Shown here one piece after another: positions 1 through 5,624 of a stretch of 5,721 nucleotides of DNA. The DNA lies in assembly GCA_900555765.1 (NCBI GenBank), contig USMA01000077.1, positions 1 through 5,721 of the forward strand, written 5' to 3'. This DNA is from an uncultured Collinsella sp. GTDB lineage: Bacteria > Actinomycetota > Coriobacteriia > Coriobacteriales > Coriobacteriaceae. The notes under the pieces were generated by a model. That model did no database searches. It had not been told where the DNA came from and worked only from the letters and a program-made list of their open reading frames with translations. Positions within the stretch are counted from its first letter, which is position 1; each line of letters starts with the position of its first letter. A program made the translations under genes and the position numbers.

Positions 1-2015
1 TCCACGGCGGCACGCAGCGCATCCATAGCGGGAACGACCTCGTGCGCGTACACGTTAGCCTGCTCCTGACCATCGAGACCCTCGGCCTTCTGATGCACGG
101 CGTCGAGCGCCTTGATGGAGTCGTTGATGGCGGTGATACCGTTGCAGAGCTTGTTGAGCGTGTTCTGCTCGCACTGCATGGCGGCCTCGGCGCCGGCGGC
201 ACGAATAGTCTCAAGGCCCTTAGCGACCTTGGTGGCATAGGCGGTAATGACCGGGCGATAGGTACGACGCGCCTCGCGAACCATCGTGGTGGCCTCGATG
301 TTCATGAGCTTGTTGTACTTCTCGAGCTTGCAGTCGTAGCGGCACTGAGCCTCAGCCTTGGTCAGGACACCCGTCTCCTCAAAGAGTGCGATGGCCTTAT
401 CGGAAACAAAGGCGGGCAGGGCGTCGGCCGTGGTCTTGTTGTTGGCAAGGCCGCGCTTCTCGGCCTCAACGGGCCACTCGGCAGAGTAGCCGTCACCAGA
501 GAACAGGATGCGCTGGTGGTCGGTCAGGACCTTCTTGCAGTACTCGAGCGCAGCGTCCTGGAACTCATCCTCGGGCGTACCCTCAAGCGCGTCGGCGAAG
601 GACTTGAGCGACTTGGCCACGGCGGCATCGAGCACCAGGTTGGAGTCGGAGACGTTCTGCTCGGAGCCGCAGGCACGGAACTCGAACTTGTTGCCGGTGA
701 AGGCAAACGGGGAGGTGCGGTTGCGATCGGTGTTGTCCTTCATCAGCTTGGGCAGGGTATCGGCGCCCAGGTCGAGCACGCCGCGCGTGGCATGGACGGA
801 AGCCTTGCCATCGATGATCTTCTCGACGACCTCGGTAAGCTGGTCGCCCAGGAAGATGGACATAATCGCCGGAGGAGCCTCGTTGGCGCCCAGACGATGG
901 TCGTTGCCGGCCGAGGCAACGGAGGCACGCAGGAGCTCCTGATAGTTATCGACGGCCTCGATCACCGCGGTGAGGAAGACGATGAACTGCAGGTTGTCGA
1001 GCGGGGTGTCGCCTGGAGCGTGCTGGTTCTCGTTCTCGGTGCCTTGCGACCTGTTGTTGTGCTTGCCCGAACCGTTGATGCCCTCAAAGGGCTTCTCGTG
1101 CAGCAGGCAGACCAAGTCGTGGCGGGAGGCGATGAGCTTCATCTTCTCCATCATGACCAGATTCTGGTCGATGGCCTCGTTGACTTCGCCATAGACGGGA
1201 GCAAGCTCATGCTGGCAGGGAGCAACCTCGTTGTGCTTGGTCTTGGCGGGAATGCCAAGCGCCCACAGTTCATCGTCCAGGTCCTTCATATAGGCCGAGA
1301 CGGTGGGGCGGATAGCGCCAAAGTAGTGCTCCTCGAGCTCCTGACCCTTGCATGGAGCAGCACCAAAGAGGGTGCGGCCGGTGATGACCAGGTCCTTGCG
1401 CTTGCGGTAGGCGTCCTTCTTGATCAGGAAGTACTCCTGCTCGTCACCCACGGAAGGAACAACCTTCTTGGGGGTCTTGCCAAACAGCGCCAAAACGCGC
1501 TTGGACTCGCGCGAGAGCGCGGTCATGGAGCGCAGCAGCGGGGTCTTCTTGTCCAGGGCCTCGCCCGTGTAGGAGCAGAAAGCCGTGGGGATGCACAGGA
1601 CATCGTCCTTGATAAAGGCGGGGCTGGTGGGATCCCAAGCGGTGTAGCCACGGGCCTCGAAGGTGGCACGCAGGCCGCCGTTGGGGAAGCTGGAAGCATC
1701 GGGCTCGCCCTGGATGAGGTTCTTGCCCGTAAACTTGGTAATGGCGGTGCCGTCGTGGTTGGGCTCCAGGAAGCTATCGTGCTTCTCGGAAGTAATGCCC
1801 GAAAGAGGCTGGAACCAGTGCGCGTAGTGCGTCGCGCCCTTGGAGATGGCCCAGACCTTCATGGCATGGGCAACGGCGTTGGCCACATCCAGGTCGAGCG
1901 GCTCACCGCCCTCGAGGGTTGCAGCAAGGCGCTTCCAAATGTCCTTGGGGAGGTAGTCCTTCATGACTTCCTCAGAGAACACCATGGTCCCGAAGCGGTC
2001 AGTAAGTTCGGCCAT
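1..2015 (-). CDS. glnN: Type III glutamine synthetase, C-terminus cut by window edge
   Basis: This enzyme makes glutamine from glutamate, ammonium and ATP in the cytoplasm. The reverse strand reads open from ATG at 2015-2013 to the window edge, giving 671 complete codons beginning [18 protein letters not shown] hallmarks appear in order: GDEQEYF (residues 190-196, metal-binding glutamates), [11 protein letters not shown] (260-270), [16 protein letters not shown] (about 306-321), [15 protein letters not shown] (370-384) and [16 protein letters not shown] (432-447). Family members are about 700 residues long, so only some 25-40 C-terminal residues are missing. The start is supported by AAGGGAG six bases upstream. 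One oddity is that the usual HNNWS reads HNNRS, with further polar residues just after it (322-332). The gene is divergent from metF. The family assignment is firm; whether this copy is active is not known. Confidence 0.95.
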   Translation of the reverse strand, partial: MAELTDRFGTMVFSEEVMKDYLPKDIWKRLAATLEGGEPLDLDVANAVAHAMKVWAISKGATHYAHWFQPLSGITSEKHDSFLEPNHDGTAITKFTGKNLIQGEPDASSFPNGGLRATFEARGYTAWDPTSPAFIKDDVLCIPTAFCSYTGEALDKKTPLLRSMTALSRESKRVLALFGKTPKKVVPSVGDEQEYFLIKKDAYRKRKDLVITGRTLFGAAPCKGQELEEHYFGAIRPTVSAYMKDLDDELWALGIPAKTKHNEVAPCQHELAPVYGEVNEAIDQNLVMMEKMKLIASRHDLVCLLHEKPFEGINGSGKHNNRSQGTENENQHAPGDTPLDNLQFIVFLTAVIEAVDNYQELLRASVASAGNDHRLGANEAPPAIMSIFLGDQLTEVVEKIIDGKASVHATRGVLDLGADTLPKLMKDNTDRNRTSPFAFTGNKFEFRACGSEQNVSDSNLVLDAAVAKSLKSFADALEGTPEDEFQDAALEYCKKVLTDHQRILFSGDGYSAEWPVEAEKRGLANNKTTADALPAFVSDKAIALFEETGVLTKAEAQCRYDCKLEKYNKLMNIEATTMVREARRTYRPVITAYATKVAKGLETIRAAGAEAAMQCEQNTLNKLCNGITAINDSIKALDAVHQKAEGLDGQEQANVYAHEVVPAMDALRAAV

Positions 2016-2021
2016 ACGGAA

Positions 2022-2028
2022 CTCCCTT
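2022..2028 (-). promoter_or_regulatory. glnN ribosome binding site
   Basis: AAGGGAG lies six bases before the glnN ATG and fixes the start. In the mRNA it would sit in the loop of a small hairpin: ATACG (2033-2029) can pair with CGTAT (2018-2014), and the second arm includes the first two bases of the start codon. The stem is only five pairs, so any effect on translation is speculative. Confidence 0.8.
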
Positions 2029-2036
2029 CGTATCGG

Positions 2037-2055
2037 CACCGCGTGAGAAGCGGTG
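2037..2055 (-). repeat. Perfect 6-bp inverted repeat in glnN leader
   Basis: CACCGC and GCGGTG flank a seven-base loop just upstream of the glnN ribosome binding site. If transcription starts upstream, this forms a small GC-rich hairpin in the 5' UTR. It could be a leader structure or an operator half; the sequence alone does not decide. Confidence 0.5.
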
Positions 2056-2070
2056 TTGATTACTAACGAA

Positions 2071-2090
2071 CGAGTCTTAGCTTAGACTCG
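2071..2090. repeat. 20-bp near-palindrome upstream of glnN
   Basis: Arms CGAGTCT and AGACTCG are perfectly complementary around a six-base centre TAGCTT, giving 18 of 20 symmetric positions. It lies 56-75 bases upstream of the glnN start, close to where transcription would begin if the promoter proposed at 2112-2139 is right. Size and symmetry fit a dimeric repressor operator; the binding protein is unknown. Confidence 0.5.
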
Positions 2091-2100
2091 CCGTGTTTCC

Positions 2101-2121
2101 GCAACATTACCGTTATGTTGC
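2101..2121. repeat. 21-bp near-palindrome overlapping putative glnN -10
   Basis: GCAACAT and ATGTTGC flank a seven-base centre in which two more pairs match, so nine of ten base pairs are symmetric around C2111. It overlaps the proposed glnN -10 hexamer (2112-2117), a typical position for a repressor operator. No known nitrogen-regulator consensus (GlnR/TnrA type TGTNA-N7-TNACA) fits it. Confidence 0.5.
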
Positions 2122-2139
2122 TGTCGCGAAACCAATCAA
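2112..2139 (-). promoter_or_regulatory. Candidate glnN promoter
   Basis: On the reverse strand, TTGATT (2139-2134) is followed after 16 bases by CATAAC (2117-2112). Each hexamer matches the sigma-70-type consensus at four of six positions. Transcription would start near 2105 and give a leader of about 90 bases. This is the best pair found upstream of glnN, but it is a weak match. Confidence 0.3.
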
Positions 2140-2220
2140 TGAGGTTACCGCATCGCGGCGGCGTTGCCACCCTCAACAGCCAATCAACTGTATAAATTGC
2201 AGACCTTTCCCCATGGTTTA

Positions 2221-2308
2221 AGGGTAGTCAATTTGAGATGGGGCTCTATTAACTGGTATTTCACATCGGATACCAGTCTTTATAGCCCCATCCTAGATTG
2301 ACCGCCCT
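2221..2308 (+). repeat. 88-nt nested near-palindrome, candidate structured leader or cis element
   Basis: Three stacked stems share one axis. The outer arms 2221-2232 and 2297-2308 form 12 positions with one mismatch and one G-T pair. The middle arms GATGGGGCT (2237-2245) and AGCCCCATC (2284-2292) pair perfectly over 9 bp. The inner arms ACTGGTAT (2252-2259) and ATACCAGT (2270-2277) pair perfectly over 8 bp around a ten-base loop. Internal loops of 4x4 and 6x6 separate them. The element lies 132-219 bases before the metF start. It does not match the SAM, T-box or cobalamin leader motifs I know. It could be a leader RNA element, a small RNA, a palindromic repeat family member, or a large operator. 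The symmetry is certain; its role is not. Confidence 0.6.
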
Positions 2309-2392
2309 GTTATAGGGAATGCCGATAGCAAGGCATCTTTGATTGGTATCCCCAAATAGCGAGTAAAACTCCACCGCAGCGCAGTGGTGCTG

Positions 2393-2398
2393 TAGAAT
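2393..2398 (+). promoter_or_regulatory. Candidate -10 element for the metF operon
   Basis: TAGAAT matches TATAAT at five of six positions, and a start near 2405 would give a leader of about 35 bases. No good -35 lies 16-18 bases upstream. A second AT-rich hexamer, TATAAA at 2191-2196, also preceded by CTG, could start a transcript of about 240 bases that includes the 2221-2308 structure. Neither is strong, so which one is used is open. Confidence 0.3.
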
Positions 2399-2425
2399 CC
2401 TTACAACACATCACACTAATGTATC

Positions 2426-2433
2426 TAAAGGAG
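2426..2433 (+). promoter_or_regulatory. metF ribosome binding site
   Basis: TAAAGGAG lies six bases before ATG at 2440. It decides the start: an in-frame ATG at 2419 lies upstream of this site and would place it inside the coding sequence, and the seven residues it would add resemble nothing in the family. Confidence 0.85.
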
Positions 2434-2439
2434 CACGAT

Positions 2440-3312
2440 ATGCGCGTCGACGAGGTTTTTAAGCAGGCAGCATCCCAGGGCACCGCGCCCGTTTCGTTTG
2501 AGATGTTCCCGCCCAAGGGCGAGCTGACCCTCGACACGGCCCGCGAGGTTGCTGGCAATCTGTGCAAGCTTTCGCCGAGCTTTGTCTCGGTCACCTGCTC
2601 GGCCGGCGGCTCGGGCAACGGTGCCACCACCGCCCCCATCGCGCATATGATTACGAGCGAATTCGATACGCCCTCGGTGGCTCACCTTACCTGCGTGGGC
2701 CGCTCGCATGCCGATATCGCCGCCAAGATCGCCGAATACCGCTCCGCCGGCGTGGAAAACATCCTGGCCCTGCGTGGCGAGCTCCCCGCCGGCGCGACCG
2801 AGGACGACAAGCCCGCCTCTGACTACGCCTACGCCCGCGACCTCATCCCCGAGCTCGTCGACGCCGGCTTTTGCGTGGGCGCCGCAGCCTACCCCGAAGG
2901 CCACATTGCCTGCGAGGATCTCAACCTCTCGGTCGAGCACCTCAAGCAAAAGCAAGACGCCGGCGCGAGCTTCTTTGCGACACAGCTCTTCTTTGATAAC
3001 GAGTGCTTCTATCGCTTCCGCGAGCTTGCCGACAAGGCCGGCATCACCGTGCCCATTACCGCAGGCATCATGCCGTTTATGGGCAAGTCGCAGATCAGCC
3101 GCATGGTCTTTATGTGCGGCGCGTCGCTGCCCTCCCCCGTCATCAAGATTCTCGCCAAGTACGAGAACGACCCCGAGAGCCTGCAGGCAGCCGGTGTAGA
3201 TTATGCCGCCCGCCAGCTTTGCGACCTCAAGGAGCACGGCGCCGACGGCCTGCACCTGTACACTATGAACCGTCCTGCGATCGCCGCGACCATTATGGAG
3301 CGCCTGGGGTAA
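2440..3312 (+). CDS. metF: 5,10-methylenetetrahydrofolate reductase
   Basis: This flavoenzyme reduces 5,10-methylenetetrahydrofolate to 5-methyltetrahydrofolate, the methyl donor for MetH, in the cytoplasm. The 290-residue product is the usual bacterial size, a single TIM-barrel catalytic domain. Visible motifs are SFEMFPPKG (19-27, with E21 in the place of the catalytic E. coli Glu28), HLTCVG (82-87), LALRGELP (109-116), GAAAYPEGH (147-155), KQDAGASFFATQLFFD (171-186) and the C-terminal HLYTMNR (272-278). One oddity is the LRGE motif, where E. coli has LRGD (Asp120, near the flavin); here it is E114. The ATG at 2440 is chosen for its ribosome binding site. It is the first gene of the operon, and its stop codon overlaps the next start by one base. 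Confidence 0.96.
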   Translation: MRVDEVFKQAASQGTAPVSFEMFPPKGELTLDTAREVAGNLCKLSPSFVSVTCSAGGSGNGATTAPIAHMITSEFDTPSVAHLTCVGRSHADIAAKIAEYRSAGVENILALRGELPAGATEDDKPASDYAYARDLIPELVDAGFCVGAAAYPEGHIACEDLNLSVEHLKQKQDAGASFFATQLFFDNECFYRFRELADKAGITVPITAGIMPFMGKSQISRMVFMCGASLPSPVIKILAKYENDPESLQAAGVDYAARQLCDLKEHGADGLHLYTMNRPAIAATIMERLG

Positions 3313-4100
3313 TGGAAAAACCGCACATCGATACAACCGCTGTCGAAGTGCCGGCCGACCTTGCGTCGCCGGCGCTTTACCGTGTCGATGCTGCGCACCA
3401 TCCCCGTGTCGACCGTGCCGAGATGCTGCGGTATCTGGGTTACGGCGGCCAGCAGATTGAGCCCGAACTGTCGCAGCGTATTGAGCTTGTGGTCGAGCGC
3501 CTTGAGCTGGACATTGAGCCCCGTGGCGTGCGCCGCGTATTTGCCATCGATGCCACGAGCGTGGACGAGCAAGGAGAGCCCAGCATCCGTCTGGTTGGCA
3601 CCAACGTTGAGCTGCGCGGTCGTGATATCTATCGACATCTCAAAGATGCCCGCATGGCCGCGCTCATGGCCTGCACCCTCGGCATGGACGCCGAGCGTCG
3701 TCTGCGCACCACGGGAGCCCAACATCCCCTGGAGGGCGCCGTGCTCGACGCCGCGTGCTCCGCCTACGTGGAGGCCGCCGTCGAGCAGCTGGCCCAGCAA
3801 GGCCAGGCTGCGGCCGCCGCACACGGGCTCGCCGGCAACTGGCGCTTCAGTCCCGGCTATGGCGACTGCCCGCTCTCTGCCCAGCGCTCGATCGTGGATG
3901 CACTCAACGCCACGCGCCTCATCGGGCTTACCGTCACCCCCACCAGCCTGCTCATGCCCACCAAGAGCGTGACCGCGGTGATCGGCCTATTCGACGGCGA
4001 AGTCCACGACGCCCAGAGCCGCCCCACCTGCAATATCTGCCGCATGCGCGAGCACTGCCGCTTCCGCGCCGCCCACACCACCTGCTATTCCAGCCATTAG
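3312..4100 (+). CDS. Stand-alone methionine synthase activation-domain protein
   Basis: This 262-residue protein resembles the AdoMet-binding activation domain found at the C-terminus of E. coli MetH, which reductively remethylates oxidised cob(II)alamin. The recognisable core is RFSPGYGDCPLSAQ (178-191) followed by LIGLTVTPTSLLMPTKSVTAVIGL (203-226); it matches the RxxPGY and P-x-SV signature of that domain. The C-terminus carries four cysteines spaced C240-x2-C243-x5-C249-x8-C258, suggesting a metal or cluster site in addition to the AdoMet pocket (inference). The ATG overlaps the metF stop (TAATG), implying translational coupling; the only Shine-Dalgarno-like bases are a distant GGAG at 3297-3300. 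Being between metF and metH fits a repair partner for MetH. Similar separate proteins are known in Thermotoga and Clostridia. Confidence 0.88.
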   Translation: MEKPHIDTTAVEVPADLASPALYRVDAAHHPRVDRAEMLRYLGYGGQQIEPELSQRIELVVERLELDIEPRGVRRVFAIDATSVDEQGEPSIRLVGTNVELRGRDIYRHLKDARMAALMACTLGMDAERRLRTTGAQHPLEGAVLDAACSAYVEAAVEQLAQQGQAAAAAHGLAGNWRFSPGYGDCPLSAQRSIVDALNATRLIGLTVTPTSLLMPTKSVTAVIGLFDGEVHDAQSRPTCNICRMREHCRFRAAHTTCYSSH

Positions 4101-4103
4101 GAG
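4099..4103 (+). promoter_or_regulatory. metH ribosome binding site overlapping upstream stop
   Basis: AGGAG shares two bases with the TAG stop of the preceding gene and sits six bases before ATG 4110. This supports that start even though it gives MetH a longer N-terminus than usual. Confidence 0.75.
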
Positions 4104-4109
4104 CCCTCG

Positions 4110-5624
4110 ATGTTTACTCCGCTTATCACTCATGATCTGGACGGTGCCGCGTTGGCGGCGCCCGTTGATGCCGCACGCCGTAATGGCGCTGCATACAAGA
4201 CGCGCACGATCGACGACCTTCGCATTAAGGACGATCGCCTGCGCGCCGCCATCGAGGGCACGGGACACCTCCTGTTCGACGGCGGCATGGGTACCATGCT
4301 GCAGGCGGCCGGCATGAAGGCCGGCGCCCTGCCCGAGCTGCTCAACTTTGAGGAGCCCCAGGTCATTACCGACATTCAGCGCCAGTACGTCGAGGCCGGC
4401 TGCGACGTGATTACCGCCAACACCTTTGGCGCCAATGCCCACAAGCTCGACGGTGCCGCCACCGTGGCAGACGTCTTTGCCGCGGCAGTCACCTGCGCCC
4501 GCGAGGCCGGAGCCCGCTACGTCGCCGGCGACATCGGCCCCATCGGCGCCCTGCTTCGCCCCTTGGGTACCCTCAGCTTTGACGAGGCCTACGACCTCTT
4601 TGCCGAGGAGGTGCGCGCCGGCGTCGCTGCGGGCGTCGACCTCTTTATTATCGAGACCATGACCGACCTGGCCGAGATCAAGGCGGCAGTCCTCGCCTGC
4701 CGCGAGAACTCCGACTTGCCCGTCTTTGCCACCATGACCTTTGAGGAAGACGGCCGCACCTTCTTGGGCACGAGCCCCGAGGTCGCCGCCATCACCCTCG
4801 ACGCCATCGGTGCCGACGTCCTGGGCATCAACTGCAGCCAGGGCCCGGCCGAGCTCCGAGGGCTCGCTGCACGTATGCTCACCGTCACCGACAAACCCGT
4901 TATGGTGCAAGCCAATGCGGGACTGCCCCGCGTGGACGACGACGGCAACACCGTCTTTGATATCCAGGCACCCGAGTACGCCGAGGCCGTCGCCGGCATG
5001 ATCGAGGACGGCGTGAGCGTCGTGGGCGGTTGCTGCGGCACCACGCCGGCGCACATGGCAGCGCTGCGCACGCTTATCGACAACCACACGCCCAGCCCGC
5101 GCCGCCGCAAGCCCAGCATGTCGGTCACGAGCGCCCAAACGGTCGTGGACCTTCCCTGCGACGGCCACAAGATCGCCGTCATCGGCGAGCGCATCAACCC
5201 CACCGGCAAAAAGCGCCTGCAGCAGGCCCTGCGCGACGGCGACCTGGACTACGTGGTGAGCCAGGGCATCAGCCAGCAGGAACAGGGCGCCGACATCCTG
5301 GACGTCAATGTGGGCCTGCCCGAGATTGACGAGGTCCAGGTCATCCAGCAGGCGACTGAACAGCTCCAGGGCTCCACGCTCCTGCCACTGCAGATCGACT
5401 CCACAGACCCAGCGGCCGTCGAGGCCGCTGTGCGCCGCTACGCCGGCAAGCCCATCATCATCCGCGGCACGGTCGTCATCACGGGACTCTACCTAAATGA
5501 CGGCCCCCTCGGACTCGACGACGAGCAGATCGGACGCTACGCCGCCATGTTCGCCGACCCCGAAGCGCCCTGCAGGCTCCCCGACGGCAAAACGTTCATG
5601 ATACCCGTCCACCCCATCGGCTGA
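4110..5624 (+). CDS. metH: Cobalamin-dependent methionine synthase, N-terminal part with foreign-looking C-terminal tail
   Basis: MetH transfers a methyl group from 5-methyltetrahydrofolate to homocysteine via cobalamin. The 504-residue frame holds the homocysteine domain, LLFDGGMGTMLQ (54-65), GINCSQGP (239-246) and GGCCGTTPAHM (306-316), with zinc ligands C242, C308 and C309. The start of the pterin domain follows: IGERINPTGKK (358-368), QGADILDVNVGLP (392-404) and LQIDSTDPAAVEAAVR (427-442). After GKPII (446-450) the expected NSVNG segment is replaced by about 54 residues, starting IRGTVVITGLYLNDG, that I cannot place in MetH. The rest of the pterin domain and the cap and cobalamin domains are absent. 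No other frame resumes MetH, so this is not a simple frameshift. Codons CTA, AAT, AGG and ATA appear in the tail. As written the product should be inactive. The first ~50 residues also extend beyond typical MetH N-termini. Confidence 0.85.
   Translation: MFTPLITHDLDGAALAAPVDAARRNGAAYKTRTIDDLRIKDDRLRAAIEGTGHLLFDGGMGTMLQAAGMKAGALPELLNFEEPQVITDIQRQYVEAGCDVITANTFGANAHKLDGAATVADVFAAAVTCAREAGARYVAGDIGPIGALLRPLGTLSFDEAYDLFAEEVRAGVAAGVDLFIIETMTDLAEIKAAVLACRENSDLPVFATMTFEEDGRTFLGTSPEVAAITLDAIGADVLGINCSQGPAELRGLAARMLTVTDKPVMVQANAGLPRVDDDGNTVFDIQAPEYAEAVAGMIEDGVSVVGGCCGTTPAHMAALRTLIDNHTPSPRRRKPSMSVTSAQTVVDLPCDGHKIAVIGERINPTGKKRLQQALRDGDLDYVVSQGISQQEQGADILDVNVGLPEIDEVQVIQQATEQLQGSTLLPLQIDSTDPAAVEAAVRRYAGKPIIIRGTVVITGLYLNDGPLGLDDEQIGRYAAMFADPEAPCRLPDGKTFMIPVHPIG
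5460..5624 (+). other. Non-MetH coding segment fused in frame to metH
   Basis: This segment encodes residues 451-504, ending TFMIPVHPIG. It stays open for 54 codons and has GC-rich third positions, so it behaves like real coding DNA, presumably the 3' end of an unrelated gene. I do not recognise the family. The join falls in the short repeat CATCATCATC (5453-5462), which native metH would also partly contain. Confidence 0.6.

Larger units (their letters stand above)
2016..2439. other. Divergent intergenic region rich in dyad symmetry
   Basis: These 424 bases separate glnN (minus) from metF (plus), and I find no convincing gene in them. The region is clearly AT-richer than its flanks. It must hold both divergent promoters and has more inverted repeats than chance would suggest: 2037-2055, 2071-2090, 2101-2121, the nested 2221-2308 structure, 2319-2336 (ATGCC, eight-base loop, GGCAT) and 2371-2387 (CCAC-C-GC, loop AGC, GC-A-GTGG). 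None is followed by a T-run, so none reads as an intrinsic terminator. Confidence 0.85.

Noticed and set aside
42..2066. A 674-codon open frame on the plus strand across glnN
   Set aside because: It is antisense to a clear GSIII gene and has no recognisable protein features, being a leucine, glycine and valine-rich shadow. GC-rich codon bias keeps the complementary frame free of stops.
2221..2308. Miniature inverted-repeat transposable element
   Set aside because: The inverted arms would fit, but no flanking target-site duplication is visible and no second copy is in the window; this needs a genome-wide search.
2371..2398. Intrinsic terminator or attenuator stem at 2371-2387
   Set aside because: The hairpin is short with a mismatch and is followed by TGCTGTAG, not a T-run.
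2419..2439. Upstream in-frame ATG as metF start
   Set aside because: The ribosome binding site TAAAGGAG lies downstream of it and is perfectly spaced for ATG 2440.
2203..2439. Known riboswitch (SAM, T-box, cobalamin, tetrahydrofolate) before metF
   Set aside because: I could not match the conserved core sequences of any of these by eye; the structure is reported instead as unassigned.
2425..3336. A 303-codon open frame on the minus strand opposite metF
   Set aside because: It mirrors metF almost exactly and shows no family features; a codon-bias shadow.
3987..5168. A 393-codon open frame on the minus strand opposite metH and the activation gene
   Set aside because: Same cause: low-complexity shadow (Gly, Ala, Val, Asp, His) of well-supported genes on the other strand.
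5442..5624. Simple frameshift in metH
   Set aside because: Both other forward frames after 5460 hit stops quickly and show no MetH-like sequence, so an indel cannot explain the break.
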